DNA of 64,000 nt from JAZKIX01 sp040384645 (GCA_040384645.1 JAZKIX010000044.1:1-64000), one strand, 5' to 3'; shown: positions 36,841 through 46,848, numbered from the stretch's first letter. Program-made: numbers and translations. The notes: a model not told the origin generated them from the sequence alone.

Positions 36841-39800
36841 CTAAGATCGCCCGGCACGCGCCCTCTGACGTAACTCCCCACGTCGAAGCAGCAAATACAC
36901 CACGGGCACCACGAACATGGACAGCAGCGGCGCGGTGATCATGCCGCCGACCATCGGCCCCGCAATACGCTGCATCACTTCCGAGCCGGTACCGGAGCCG
37001 ATCATGATCGGCACTAGGCCGGCAATGATGACAGCCACCGTCATCGCTTTTGGCCGCACCCGCAGCACTGCGCCTTCGCGGATTGCATCCAACAAATCGG
37101 TTTCGCTTGTTGTCCCTTTTGCAAGACGTGCATCCCAGGCATTTTTCAAGTACAGCAGCATGATCACGCCAAACTCGGCAGAAACGCCGGCCAAGGCAAT
37201 GAAACCGACACCGCTGGCCACCGACAGGTTGTGACCCAGTAACCAGAGCAACCAGATACCGCCAGCCAGCGCGAAGGGTAAGGTTGCCATGATGAGTGCA
37301 GCTTCGTCGACCCGTTTGAAAGTCATGTAAAGCAGAACAAAAATAATCAGTAATGTCGCCGGCACCACGACCTTCAATTTTGCAGTGGCACGCTCAAGGT
37401 ATTCGAACTGCCCTGACCAAGACACGGAATAGCCTGCTGGCAACTTGACTTCTTTGGCCACCGCCGCCTGCATTGCATGCACGGCAGAACTTAAATCGCG
37501 CCCGCGGATATCCACATACACCCAGCCCGACAGACGTGCGTTCTCGCTTTTAAGCATCGGGGGGCCGTCGTTAATGCGAACGATGGCGATGTCGCCGAGC
37601 CGGATTTGTGCGCCCCGTTCAGTCAAGACCGGCAACTGGCGTAGCTTTTCGACTGAATCACGTACCTCGCGCGGATAGCGCACGTTGATCGGAAAACGTT
37701 GCAGTCCTTCGACGGTTTCGCCAATATTGTCACCGCCAATGGCACTGGCAACGATGCTTTGTACATCGGCGATATTCATGCCGTAACGGGCTGCCGCGTC
37801 ACGATCGATGTCGATGTCTATATAGCGCCCGCCGTTGAGCCGTTCGGCCAGCGCTGACGAGACGCCCGGTACTTGTTTCACGACGCGCTCAATCTGACCG
37901 GTGATACGGTCAATTTCCTGCAGATCCATTCCAGCCACTTTCACGCCGACCGGGCTCTTGATACCGGTGGCGAGCATATCGATGCGATTGCGAATCGGCG
38001 GTACCCAGATATTGGACAGACCGGGTACCTTGACCGTGCGGTCCAGTTCCTCGATCAGCTTGTCTGGGGTCATGCCAAGACGCCACTGGTCGCGCGGCTT
38101 GAACTGGATAGTGGTCTCGAACATTTCCAGTGGTGCCGGATCGGTCGCCGATTCGGCGCGACCGGCTTTGCCAAACACCGTCAACACTTCCGGCACGGTC
38201 TTGATCAGGCGGTCGGTCTGTTGCAACAATTGGGCGACCTTGCCGGCGCCGATGCCGGGCAAAGCCGATGGCATATACAGCACATCGCCTTCGTCGAGCG
38301 GTGGCATGAATTCACCGCCGAGCTGCGCCATCGGCCAGATTGTCACCAGCGCCATCAGGGCGGCAATAAGCAACAGCATTTTCGGGAAACGCAACGCCGC
38401 ATCAAGCAACGGGCGGTACAGGGCGATCAGGAAGCGATTGAGAGGATTTTTTTGTTCATCAGGAATCTTGCCACGGATCAAATAGCCCATCAGTACCGGA
38501 ATGAGCGTGATGGCCAGACCAGCTGCCGCTGCCATGGCATAGGTCTTGGTAAAAGCCAACGGCGAGAACAGCCGGCCCTCTTGTGCTTCAAGGGAAAAGA
38601 CCGGAATGAACGACAGCACGATAATCAATAATGAAAAGAACAATGCCGGGCCCACTTCGGCCGCGGCATCGCCGATGACCTGCCAATGCGCATCGCCGCG
38701 CAATTTTTCATCCGGGTGCGCGTGGTGCCACGCCTCGATATGCTTATGGGCATTTTCGATCATCACCACCGCCGCGTCGACCATGGCGCCGATGGCAATG
38801 GCGATACCGCCCAGTGACATGATGTTGGCATTGACGCCCTGATAATGCATCACAATATATGCGGCAAGAATGCCGAGCGGCAGCGACACGATTGCCACCA
38901 GAGCCGAACGGATGTGAAACAGAAATACTGCACACACCAGGGCGACGATGATGAACTCCTCGATCAGCTTGTGCTCCAGATTAGTCACTGCGCGATGAAT
39001 CAGGCTGGAGCGGTCGTACACCGGGATGATCTCGACGTCGGGAGGCAGGCCTGGCTTGAGCAAGTCGAGCTTGGCCTTAACCGCTTCGATGGTGTCGAGC
39101 ACATTCTTACCCGAGCGCATGATGATGACGCCGCCTGCGACTTCGCCTTCACCATTGAGTTCGGCAATGCCGCGCCGCATTTCCGGCCCGACCTGGATGC
39201 GGGCCACGTCGCCCAGTCGGACCGATACGCCGGTCTCGGTCGTCATCAGGGGGATTTTGCGAAAGTCGTCGAGCGATTTGAGATAACCGGAAGCACGTAC
39301 CATATACTCGGCTTCGCCCAGTTCCAGTACCGCGCCGCCGGTTTCCTGATTGGCCTTTTGCACCGCTTCGATCACCTTGCCATGCGCAATGTTGTAGGCA
39401 CGTAGCTTGTCCGGATCAAGCACGATCTGGTATTGGCGCACCATTCCGCCGATGCTTGCTACTTCCGACACATTGGCGACGGCTTTTAATTCGTACTTGA
39501 GAAACCAGTCCTGCAGCGCGCGCAGTTGCGACAGGTCCATTTTGCCACTGCGATCCACCAGAGCGTATTCATAAATCCAGCCCACGCCAGTGGCGTCCGG
39601 GCCAAGTGCGGTCTTGGCTTGCGCCGGCAGACGCGACTGCACCTGGTTCAGGTATTCCAGCACGCGCGAGCGCGCCCAGTAGGGATCGGTGCCATCCTCA
39701 AACAGGATATATACGAATGAGTCGCCAAAGAACGAATAACCGCGCACGGTCTTGGCGCCCGGTACCGATAGCATGGTGGTGGTGAGCGGATAGGTCACCT

Positions 39801-39990
39801 GGTTCTCCACGATCTGTGGCGCCTGGCCGGGGTAGCTGGTGCGGATGATCACTTGCACGTCCGACAGATCTGGAATGGCGTCCAGCGGCGTCTTGGACAG
39901 TGCCCAGACGCCCCATGCAGTAAGCATGACGGTGGCCAGCAACACCAGGAAGCGGTTGGTGATCGACCAGCGGATCAGTTTGGCGATCAT
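36841..39990 (-). CDS. cusA: CusA-type Cu(I)/Ag(I) RND efflux pump
   Basis: A 1049-residue RND pump of the HME4 branch. The N-terminus (WSITNRFLVLLATVMLTAWGVWAL), the TM4 motif IAIGAMVDAAVVMIENAHKH, and the periplasmic entry PGLPPDVEIIPVYDRSSLIHRAV are CusA/SilA hallmarks. It exports monovalent copper or silver from the periplasm and cytoplasm. The start codon overlaps the cusB stop by 4 bp, and cusB likewise overlaps cusC, so cusCBA is one tightly coupled operon. Codon style is like the czc genes. Confidence 0.93.
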   Translation of the reverse strand: MIAKLIRWSITNRFLVLLATVMLTAWGVWALSKTPLDAIPDLSDVQVIIRTSYPGQAPQIVENQVTYPLTTTMLSVPGAKTVRGYSFFGDSFVYILFEDGTDPYWARSRVLEYLNQVQSRLPAQAKTALGPDATGVGWIYEYALVDRSGKMDLSQLRALQDWFLKYELKAVANVSEVASIGGMVRQYQIVLDPDKLRAYNIAHGKVIEAVQKANQETGGAVLELGEAEYMVRASGYLKSLDDFRKIPLMTTETGVSVRLGDVARIQVGPEMRRGIAELNGEGEVAGGVIIMRSGKNVLDTIEAVKAKLDLLKPGLPPDVEIIPVYDRSSLIHRAVTNLEHKLIEEFIIVALVCAVFLFHIRSALVAIVSLPLGILAAYIVMHYQGVNANIMSLGGIAIAIGAMVDAAVVMIENAHKHIEAWHHAHPDEKLRGDAHWQVIGDAAAEVGPALFFSLLIIVLSFIPVFSLEAQEGRLFSPLAFTKTYAMAAAAGLAITLIPVLMGYLIRGKIPDEQKNPLNRFLIALYRPLLDAALRFPKMLLLIAALMALVTIWPMAQLGGEFMPPLDEGDVLYMPSALPGIGAGKVAQLLQQTDRLIKTVPEVLTVFGKAGRAESATDPAPLEMFETTIQFKPRDQWRLGMTPDKLIEELDRTVKVPGLSNIWVPPIRNRIDMLATGIKSPVGVKVAGMDLQEIDRITGQIERVVKQVPGVSSALAERLNGGRYIDIDIDRDAAARYGMNIADVQSIVASAIGGDNIGETVEGLQRFPINVRYPREVRDSVEKLRQLPVLTERGAQIRLGDIAIVRINDGPPMLKSENARLSGWVYVDIRGRDLSSAVHAMQAAVAKEVKLPAGYSVSWSGQFEYLERATAKLKVVVPATLLIIFVLLYMTFKRVDEAALIMATLPFALAGGIWLLWLLGHNLSVASGVGFIALAGVSAEFGVIMLLYLKNAWDARLAKGTTSETDLLDAIREGAVLRVRPKAMTVAVIIAGLVPIMIGSGTGSEVMQRIAGPMVGGMITAPLLSMFVVPVVYLLLRRGELRQRARAGRS

Positions 39991-41585
39991 TTGGCGGTAC
40001 CTGCTGCATCCGAGTTTTTGCCGTTCTGGATTGCGCCCGACGTTGGCAGCTTGGGCATACCTTGCGTTGGTGCTTCGGCGGTCGGTAAAATCGCTGCGAT
40101 CTCATACATGCCATCTTTGGCCTGGATAATCTCAAATGTCACGCTGTCGCCCACGGCGATATTGCGCGGCAGTCCGGTCGGCGGCGGCTTGAAGCCCATC
40201 GTCATCGGCCCCCATTGCAACGTCGGGATGGGCGCGTGTGAAATCGTGATCTCGTCCTTTTCGATCTTTTCCACTTTGCCGACACCGTGATGTGTTGGTA
40301 GGGCGATCTTGCCAGTGTCGTTGGCAGGCATGTCGCTCATCCGCGTGAGCGTACTTTTCAGGCTGGCATCGGAATCGATCAGGAACTGCCCCGAGACCAC
40401 CACCTTTTGTCCAGCTTGCAGGCCTTTGCGGATTTCGGTCTGGTCGGCCGTTTCAGCACCAGTTTCGACATCGACCGGTGCAAACTTGCCCTCGCCTTGA
40501 ACAACCATCACAACGCTGCGCGTGCCGGTCCTGATCACCGCTTCGGTCGGCACCAGCAGCAGATCCTTGCGCGCGGCCTGCTGCAACCCGACTGTGACAA
40601 ACATGCCCGGCACCAGCTGGCCCGCCGGGTTGGCCAGTTCGATACGGGCCTTGAGCGTACGCGTTGCCGCATTGACTTCAGGCAGGATCGCGCCCACTTT
40701 GCCTTTGAATACGGTGCCCGGCAACGCCGGCGTACGCGCTTCAACCATATTGCCCGCGCGCACCTGTGCCGCGATGTTCTCAGGCACTTCTGCATTGACC
40801 CACACGCTACCCAGTCCATTGATGCGGTACAACGGCGCGCCCGCCATGATCGTCATGCCTTCGCGTACTGTCAGCTCTGTCACCACACCGCTTAATGGCG
40901 CTGTGAGCGTCATGCGGGGATGCACCTTGCCGGTCGATTCCACCAGCCGGATCTGGTCGTCGTTCATGCCGGCCAGACGCATGCGCTGGCGGGCGCCGTC
41001 TTGCAAGAGTTCCATGCCGTTGCCCTGCATCCTTTTAGTGCTAAAGTATTCTTCCTGCGCAGCGACCCAGTCCGGCACATACAGGTCAACCAAAGATTGC
41101 CCTTTTCTGACCAGATCTAGCGGGGCGCGCACATACAGCTTTTCCACGAAACCATTGCTGCGCGCCTGCACCAGGGCAACGTCACGTTCATTGTAGGCAA
41201 CGCTGCCAACGGCAACGAACGCTGCCGCCAGATTTCCTCTGATCACTTCTGCCGTGCGCACCCCCAGATTCTGTTGCACGCGCGCGCTGATCGTCACTGT
41301 GCCATCGTCGCCTGCGCCCTCGGCGTAGACCGGCACCAGTTGCATGTCCATGAAGGGCGACTTGCCGGGCTTATCGAATTTCTGGCCGGGTACCATCGGA
41401 TCGTGCCAGTAAAGCACTTTCTTCTCGGCGCTGTCGCCTTGCCGCATGGCCGCCGTATCGCTTAGCGATGACGCCGGTACCGCCGCGCCATGCCTCATGC
41501 CTAGCCGGTAGAGCCAATAGCCGCCTGCGCTCACCAGAATGGCAATCACTGCAGCGGCAACGAGCATGACTTTTTTGGTATTCAT
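39987..41585 (-). CDS. cusB: CusB adaptor with fused C-terminal CusF domain
   Basis: A 532-residue membrane fusion protein. A signal/anchor segment (5-25) is followed by a motif seen in CusB (VLYWHDPMVPGQKFDKPGKSPFMDMQLVPVY, a YHS/metal-binding stretch), then the hairpin, lipoyl and barrel domains. Residues from about 430 to 510 form a CusF-like beta-barrel: the copper-site residues are His in ISHAPIP, Trp in LQWGPMTMGF and both Met of MTM. E. coli encodes CusF separately, so the chaperone function is built into the adaptor here. Confidence 0.92.
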   Translation of the reverse strand: MNTKKVMLVAAAVIAILVSAGGYWLYRLGMRHGAAVPASSLSDTAAMRQGDSAEKKVLYWHDPMVPGQKFDKPGKSPFMDMQLVPVYAEGAGDDGTVTISARVQQNLGVRTAEVIRGNLAAAFVAVGSVAYNERDVALVQARSNGFVEKLYVRAPLDLVRKGQSLVDLYVPDWVAAQEEYFSTKRMQGNGMELLQDGARQRMRLAGMNDDQIRLVESTGKVHPRMTLTAPLSGVVTELTVREGMTIMAGAPLYRINGLGSVWVNAEVPENIAAQVRAGNMVEARTPALPGTVFKGKVGAILPEVNAATRTLKARIELANPAGQLVPGMFVTVGLQQAARKDLLLVPTEAVIRTGTRSVVMVVQGEGKFAPVDVETGAETADQTEIRKGLQAGQKVVVSGQFLIDSDASLKSTLTRMSDMPANDTGKIALPTHHGVGKVEKIEKDEITISHAPIPTLQWGPMTMGFKPPPTGLPRNIAVGDSVTFEIIQAKDGMYEIAAILPTAEAPTQGMPKLPTSGAIQNGKNSDAAGTAK

Positions 41586-42919
41586 GGCTGGTCCTTGCGT
41601 TCAGTCTGGGTTGAATGCGCGTCCCGCGTTTCCGCAGGTAATAGGAAGTTCAGTTGTGCCCACAAACGCGCGGTGTCTGCTTCCAGCTGCAATGCTTGCA
41701 AGCGCATGTCGGTTTCAATGCGGCGGGCGGCCAGTACATCGGCCAGAGTGGACTTGCCGCCGCGATAGGCGGCAAGTGTGGCTTGGGTGCGCTGTTTTGC
41801 CAGCGGAATGAGTTCTTGTTCATATCGAGTATGACGTTCCAGGCCGTTTTCCCATGCGAGGAGCTCGCTGCGCGTCTCGGCGACATGTTCCCGCAATGTC
41901 TCTTCGCGCTCGGCTTTCGCCCGCTCGACTAACGCGAGCTTGGACGATAACTCGCGATCCTGACGGTTCTTTTGATCCCACTGCAGCGGGATCGAGACAC
42001 CGACCGAAATCATGTTCGAATACGCACGGCCGCGCTGCTGGAATCCCACTTCGACACTCCAGTCGGCGCGTTTATTGGCTTGCGCCAGCTTCGCCTCGGT
42101 CTGCGCTATCGCCTCTTGCCGGCTCAGCACTGCAATCTGGGGATGATGGGCCAGCTGCGTCTCAAGCGTGGCCGGGTCCAGGCGGACCGTCCCGATGGCG
42201 GGAGTGCCGGCCAGCGGGGTGTCTGCAGCAGATCCAATCCACCGCGCCAGCATCGTTGTTGCGCTACGAAGCCGGCGCCCGAGTTCACTGGAACGGTCGT
42301 CGACCAAGGCCAGGGCACTGCGTGCAGACAAGAGCTCCGCCTGGCTACCACGACCGGCGCGATAAGCGCCTTCAGCCGCCTCGATCTCTTGCCTGGCCTG
42401 GGTCGCCTGTTCTGCCGCAATTGCCGCCATTTCTTGCGCGTAATAGTGTTCAAGCCAGGCGAGCGCGGTATTGCGCTCGATGGCAGCGATTGCCACATTT
42501 TTTTCCGCCGCCGATTTATCTGCTTCGCGCACGTAGCGTTCGGTGCGCAATTGTCGTTTGTCGGAACGCGTCCATTCCTGCATGACGCCAATACGGCGCA
42601 TGGTCATGAAGTCCTCGGTGACGCTGAAACGTTCCGGCCCATCTACGGGCAGGTTGTCGACACCGAACTTGAGTACCGGGTCGGGCAACTGGCCGGCGGC
42701 GGCGGCCAGTTGTTGCGCAGAGGTAATCGCCCAATCTTGTGCGGTGAGCTGGCGTGACCGGGCAACAGCAAGCTGCTGCGCCTGGCCAAGTGTTAATGGT
42801 TCATCCACTGCATAAGTGGCAGTGCCAGACAAGCCGATCAATGCAATGACGACGACTCGCGTAAGTGTGCGATGCGCTCTAAGAGACGAATCGGGATGCA
42901 GGGTAAATGGGAATGGCAT
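41582..42919 (-). CDS. cusC: CusC-type outer-membrane efflux protein
   Basis: A 445-residue TolC-family channel completing the CusCBA complex. From the ATG at 42919 a basic N-region leads into the hydrophobic signal sequence RVVVIALIGLSGTATYA, followed by two OEP repeats (TLGQAQQLAVARSRQLTAQDWAI; SVGVSIPLQWDQKNRQDREL). It overlaps cusB by 4 bp. It is the first gene of the operon; the Cys/Met-containing small gene lies 75 bases upstream on the same strand. Confidence 0.88.
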   Translation of the reverse strand: MPFPFTLHPDSSLRAHRTLTRVVVIALIGLSGTATYAVDEPLTLGQAQQLAVARSRQLTAQDWAITSAQQLAAAAGQLPDPVLKFGVDNLPVDGPERFSVTEDFMTMRRIGVMQEWTRSDKRQLRTERYVREADKSAAEKNVAIAAIERNTALAWLEHYYAQEMAAIAAEQATQARQEIEAAEGAYRAGRGSQAELLSARSALALVDDRSSELGRRLRSATTMLARWIGSAADTPLAGTPAIGTVRLDPATLETQLAHHPQIAVLSRQEAIAQTEAKLAQANKRADWSVEVGFQQRGRAYSNMISVGVSIPLQWDQKNRQDRELSSKLALVERAKAEREETLREHVAETRSELLAWENGLERHTRYEQELIPLAKQRTQATLAAYRGGKSTLADVLAARRIETDMRLQALQLEADTARLWAQLNFLLPAETRDAHSTQTERKDQP

Positions 42920-42994
42920 GATATCTCCACAAAGCAATGGACAACATCGTGCACGCGCCAGGCGTGACGATGACTCACTAGATGCTAAGGGAGA

Positions 42995-43414
42995 TTAGAT
43001 ACGGAAACAGCAATGGCGGATGGCGATCGGCGGCGCGGTCGTGCGGGTTAGCAGCTGCGATTCCGGCTCCGTCGCAAGTGCACTGGCCGCCAGATCGACG
43101 GTCACCAATGCCACGACCAGCCCACCAGGAACGAAGGGCTCAACAGAGGGGAGATCAGGTTTATCGAGCGATTGCTTGCTCGTCTGTTCATACGCATGCG
43201 CGTGGCATAAGCCGGGCTGAGCCATGTCCATGTTGTCGCATCCGGACATTGCTTGCAGATCTACACCGGTAGCCGATGTGACAACGACAGCGCTACCGCT
43301 TCCGATACCCATGCCAGGGCAAACGTAAGAGGCCATAGCAAACTGCATGAACAGCATGCTAAAGAGCATGATGCATGCGGTGATGACGCGATATGGGCGG
43401 AAACGTTTTTTCAT
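42995..43414 (-). CDS. Secreted or membrane small protein preceding cusCBA, unknown
   Basis: A 139-residue protein with an N-terminal hydrophobic segment (ACIMLFSMLFMQFAMA) that reads as a signal peptide or anchor. Clusters of cysteine and methionine (VCPGMGIG, MSGCDNMDM, GLCHAH) suggest copper binding. A second hydrophobic stretch (GGLVVALVTVDLAASALA) lies near residue 105 and the C-terminus ends HCCFRI. It lies directly upstream of cusC on the same strand and is probably transcribed with it. I do not recognise the family; an accessory copper-binding role is inferred from composition and place. Confidence 0.65.
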   Translation of the reverse strand: MKKRFRPYRVITACIMLFSMLFMQFAMASYVCPGMGIGSGSAVVVTSATGVDLQAMSGCDNMDMAQPGLCHAHAYEQTSKQSLDKPDLPSVEPFVPGGLVVALVTVDLAASALATEPESQLLTRTTAPPIAIRHCCFRI

Positions 43415-44098
43415 AATTTTTAATTGTAGCCTGAATTACATCCAACAGACGATAAGCAGGTTCGCAGTGGGCAACGGTGCCTTTTGTCGAGCACAGATAG
43501 GCCCCTATTGAACTGTCGTGGAGCAAACCAATTCCTTACAGGCCAAGTTGTGCATAGCTACAGCTAACTACGTTCGAAAGATAGTCAACAACGACGTCCT
43601 TCTATCCCAACGATGCGGGGTATGTCCCGCATCATTTGGCATGCCACGACTTACCTGCATGCTTCTTCAAGCTAAAACATTGGCAATGACCGATACCGAA
43701 CACTTTGCTATGGCGGCACCGGCAATGATGTTCCTGATTGCGCACACTTCCTGTATTAGGCACGAAACAAAGGCTAGAAGTAATCCTGTCAACGTACACG
43801 TCCGTAAGCCACTGAAAAACGCAATACCACACGGATTAAGGAAGATGTCGACATTCGATCAAGAGTGCAGCCTCGGCAGTAAGTTTTTTGAGCTCATCAC
43901 TCTTATTCGGTCACATCGACACCATCGGCTGACGATTCGCACTGTTGCATAATCCGGCTGAATTCGCCTTTGCCTTCAATTTCTTAGTCACTTAGGATCC
44001 ATAGTCGATGGGATTCTGTGGCCATTTTTGACGCTGAGGAAGTTTGATGATTAATCCGTGATAACTGCCATTGTGCTACCCGAGGCCCGATGTCCTAA
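43415..44098. other. Gene-poor boundary between cus operon and LexA/TcmP module
   Basis: About 680 bases without a supported gene. The one frame of 144 codons on the + strand has no ribosome binding site or family resemblance. A short hairpin, ATGCGGG/CCCGCAT, occurs at about 43613-43632. The promoter of the preceding small copper gene should lie near 43415-43460. Confidence 0.5.
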
Positions 44099-45358
44099 TT
44101 AGAACGAAAAGGAGCGCTGCGACGGCATGCGAAGAACATAATTGCTCTTCAGGCTAACGCGCGCCTTGGACGGGTCGCCTGACTCATCAACTACGACGAT
44201 TTCACCACCTTGATGAAGTTCTAAAAGCGTGGCCTCTACCATGTCGCGGGTGGCAGGTGTCGTATTAATCAGCTTCAGGAAAAACTGCTCGAACGTCATG
44301 CCTTCAGCCCCATCGAATAACATCTTGGGTATCTGCTCCATCATGGTCATTTTGCTCACAGTCGCTGCCACCTCGCTGAAATCAAATCCTGCCTGCGACT
44401 TGTGTTCGTCATCGATCTTGCTGATGTATCCGGTGCTGAACATATTGAAGCCGGTGTCTCCATAATGGGAAAAGTGATTGTGGTGCTCCCAATGCGTCGC
44501 TGCCATTACATCACGTGCTTTCCAATGCTGGGACAGGTGGAGAAGCCAGAAATCGCCATGGCCGCGCTCAGGACGGATAAAGAATGGTGTGAAAAACTGC
44601 GCTGAGCACTGACTTGTGAGATTCTGGTAGAGAGAGGATTGAAGATGTACCCGCCAGTTGGGCGATTGCTTTATCTCATCGATCTCGGATGCTCGCACCG
44701 ACGAACGAATGCCAGTTGCTTTTTCAAAGTAGGTGAGATTACTTTCACTAAGGTAAGTAATAAGCGAATCAATGTAGAAAGTGAGAATTACTTCGGCGTG
44801 CTTAAGGTTCGCGAAGATATCGCGCAAACAATCCATCGGCACGTTGGCATAGCCATATTGATCGAGAACAAACAACGCGCGTCCAGAACGAGGGCTACGA
44901 TCATGTGAGCGGCGAACAGCTGCGTTGCAGTGCTCGGCGAATGTGCCTTTGACCAATTTGACATTGCCACTGGCGACGACAGCTCCGTATCCTCGTTCCT
45001 CAAGTAAACGTCCTAGATAGTCCAGCGACTGCTTGCTCGCATCAATGCAGATAAGTTCGACATCGATCAAGATAGGCTTGCGACGGTTCTGTCGAACATT
45101 CACGCGGATTTCGGCTTCACGTATGGCCTCTAGAATGACTAAGGGCGAACCCAGAACTTCTTTGTCATCCTCGTTGATGTAAAGACCACCGCCGCAGAAG
45201 CCATCAACAATGGTCAGCTGAATCTTATCTTGCTGCGGCAATGACACAAGCGTCAGAAAGTAGTCGACCAAATAGTTGCGCAGGAGCGCATGTTTGACCT
45301 CACTATGCCGTTTGAGTAATGGCGGTGTGCTGCCCCAGATCCAAGTGTAATGTGACAT
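44099..45358 (-). CDS. tcmP: Three-Cys-motif partner protein TcmP (first copy)
   Basis: A 419-residue member of the TcmP family, which typically accompanies the three-Cys-motif (Gp37/Gp68) protein, as here. Near the N-terminus, IVDGFCGGGLY (residues 50-60) looks like the SAM-binding motif I of a Rossmann methyltransferase. LFVLDQYGYANVP resembles its DPPY-like motif IV. The C-terminal 120 residues look like a winged-helix region (EQFFLKLINTTPATRDMVEATLLELHQGGEIVV). It lies 66 bases after the DUF5131 gene on the same strand, probably in the operon headed by the LexA-like gene. The biochemical function of the family is not established. Confidence 0.85.
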   Translation of the reverse strand: MSHYTWIWGSTPPLLKRHSEVKHALLRNYLVDYFLTLVSLPQQDKIQLTIVDGFCGGGLYINEDDKEVLGSPLVILEAIREAEIRVNVRQNRRKPILIDVELICIDASKQSLDYLGRLLEERGYGAVVASGNVKLVKGTFAEHCNAAVRRSHDRSPRSGRALFVLDQYGYANVPMDCLRDIFANLKHAEVILTFYIDSLITYLSESNLTYFEKATGIRSSVRASEIDEIKQSPNWRVHLQSSLYQNLTSQCSAQFFTPFFIRPERGHGDFWLLHLSQHWKARDVMAATHWEHHNHFSHYGDTGFNMFSTGYISKIDDEHKSQAGFDFSEVAATVSKMTMMEQIPKMLFDGAEGMTFEQFFLKLINTTPATRDMVEATLLELHQGGEIVVVDESGDPSKARVSLKSNYVLRMPSQRSFSF

Positions 45359-45424
45359 TAAGTGGCGCGCTTAGCGCGCTCTTGTGATTATTGCCAGACA
45401 ATGTGCCCTTTCGGGGCCGAAAAA

Positions 45425-46204
45425 TCAAGCGCGCTGCGCGATTTGTTCACCAACGGCAATCTGATCACCAAACGTGCCAGGCATTTCGTCCCAAGTTCTC
45501 CCATTCAATTCGCGCCCGTTTGCGGCTTTGGCTCGCTTCTTCCCGTCTGCGCCCCATCCGCCCCATTGCTTAAAGAAGAATGCGACGCCCTGTTCCTGGC
45601 ATTGTTCACGAACCGCCTCTGCCCACTCCATCTTCATCGGACGAGCCTTTGGGCCTGATTCTCCGCCTACGATCACCCAATGAATATCCTGGAGGTTGAG
45701 TTCGCCGACATTGGCTAGGAGCGGCTCGACGGACAGAAAGCGGATGGTAGCTGGTACTTGACGCAAGTAGTCGATACGTGGCACACCGTATTTCCGATCC
45801 TCGACCGAAACCCCCAACCATGCATTCGTCGGCACGGAACGGGATCGAAAATAGCGGGCCATTCGAGCCGCCCGCTTGGTGAGTATTTGGTAGGTGTGAT
45901 GTGGTGTTTTCTCGATGACTTCAAATATTTTGTCGATATACGCATCCGGCACTCGTTCGTGAAACAAATCGGACATTGAGTTTACAAAATAGATGGTCGG
46001 CTTTTTACGTTTAATTGGATCGTTCAAACGCTCGGGCAAAAGGGTGAGGGAAAAGCCGTTTTCATAGCCAGGCGTTCCCATAGCGGTCAGTCGCTTCGCC
46101 ATGGTCTCCGCATAGCAATGCTTACATCCCGGCGAGATTTTGGTGCAACCGACCGTCGGGTTCCACGTTTGCTCCGTCCACTCAATTTTGCTGATCGTTG
46201 TCAT
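45425..46204 (-). CDS. Three-Cys-motif protein (phage Gp37/Gp68 family, DUF5131)
   Basis: A 259-residue protein starting SKIEWTEQTWNPTVGCTKISPGCKHCYAE. C20, C27 and C30 form the CX6CX2C cluster that names the family and resembles a radical-SAM iron-sulfur site. The following PTIYFVNSMSDLFHERVPD and a C-terminal WVIVGGESGPKARPM are further family hallmarks. Homologs occur in phages and scattered bacterial islands beside TcmP. The start overlaps the stop of the LexA-like gene by 4 bp, so translation is coupled to that regulator. The role is unknown; a nucleic-acid repair or modification chemistry is a reasonable guess. Confidence 0.9.
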   Translation of the reverse strand: MTTISKIEWTEQTWNPTVGCTKISPGCKHCYAETMAKRLTAMGTPGYENGFSLTLLPERLNDPIKRKKPTIYFVNSMSDLFHERVPDAYIDKIFEVIEKTPHHTYQILTKRAARMARYFRSRSVPTNAWLGVSVEDRKYGVPRIDYLRQVPATIRFLSVEPLLANVGELNLQDIHWVIVGGESGPKARPMKMEWAEAVREQCQEQGVAFFFKQWGGWGADGKKRAKAANGRELNGRTWDEMPGTFGDQIAVGEQIAQRA

Positions 46205-46839
46205 CGAAATGCTCCCTTTTCTTTTATCTTAATCCCAGCCGCTGCTTGCGGCCGATAACTTCGAACGATTCCCCTGACAACACCAATAATGTTCAGCGTT
46301 ACTTCAGGAGTTGCCGTCTTGCTGTCGCTGCCATGCGATACCAGACGCGGATGACCTTGATCATTCCTAAATTCTTTAATAGTGTGGTTGCCGTCGATTT
46401 CGGCGATAACGATATCGCCGTTCAATGCCTGCGAGTTCGTCTCAACCACGGCCACATCGCCGCTTAGAATTCCTGCGTTTAGCATCGAATCGCCACGCAC
46501 CTTTACCATCACCGTTTTCGAAGGCTTGGCCATCAATAGTTGATCGAAGGCCTGAGCTTGAACGAGACCAGTGGCATTGCCATCTCCACCAAAGCCCGCT
46601 CGTATTTCATCGTCGCTCAGCTCAAGCGTAAAGAAGGCTGGGCCAGGTGCCAACCGCCCGCCCACTGACTTAGTCAGGTGACCAGAGGCAATAAGCCGCT
46701 GCGTAAGCTTAAACGCCGCGTTCTTTGCCTTGAACCCTACTGCTTTGGCGATTTGGCTATACGACGGCAAGCACCCTACTTGCGCATAGGTATCGCGAAG
46801 CCGGCGTAAGTGCGTGTGATCATTGTTAGTTCGAGCCAT
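46201..46839 (-). CDS. LexA/UmuD-like self-cleaving repressor
   Basis: A 212-residue S24-family protein. The N-terminal helix-turn-helix resembles LexA (LPSYSQIAKAVGFKAKNAAFKLTQRLIASGHL, 24-55). The autopeptidase domain has the predicted cleavage bond A81-G82 (EIRAGFGG), catalytic Ser118 in RGDSMLNAGI and Lys155 in NHTIKEF. This makes it a stand-alone DNA-damage-responsive repressor rather than host LexA. Its gene heads the operon lexA-like / DUF5131 / tcmP; half-sites TTAGTGKAC just upstream are its likely operator. RecA-stimulated cleavage would derepress the module. Confidence 0.9.
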   Translation of the reverse strand: MARTNNDHTHLRRLRDTYAQVGCLPSYSQIAKAVGFKAKNAAFKLTQRLIASGHLTKSVGGRLAPGPAFFTLELSDDEIRAGFGGDGNATGLVQAQAFDQLLMAKPSKTVMVKVRGDSMLNAGILSGDVAVVETNSQALNGDIVIAEIDGNHTIKEFRNDQGHPRLVSHGSDSKTATPEVTLNIIGVVRGIVRSYRPQAAAGIKIKEKGAFR

Positions 46840-46848
46840 CGGCTCACT

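Noticed and set aside
43518..43952. A 144-codon frame between the cus and LexA/TcmP modules
   Set aside because: No ribosome binding site, no recognisable domain and unusual composition; treated as a chance frame.
43943..43960. TGTTGCATAATCC as a possible transposon left end
   Set aside because: It shares only TGTTGC with the right terminus and lacks CTTGAAC repeats and a CTTGT duplication. The end at 21506 has all three.
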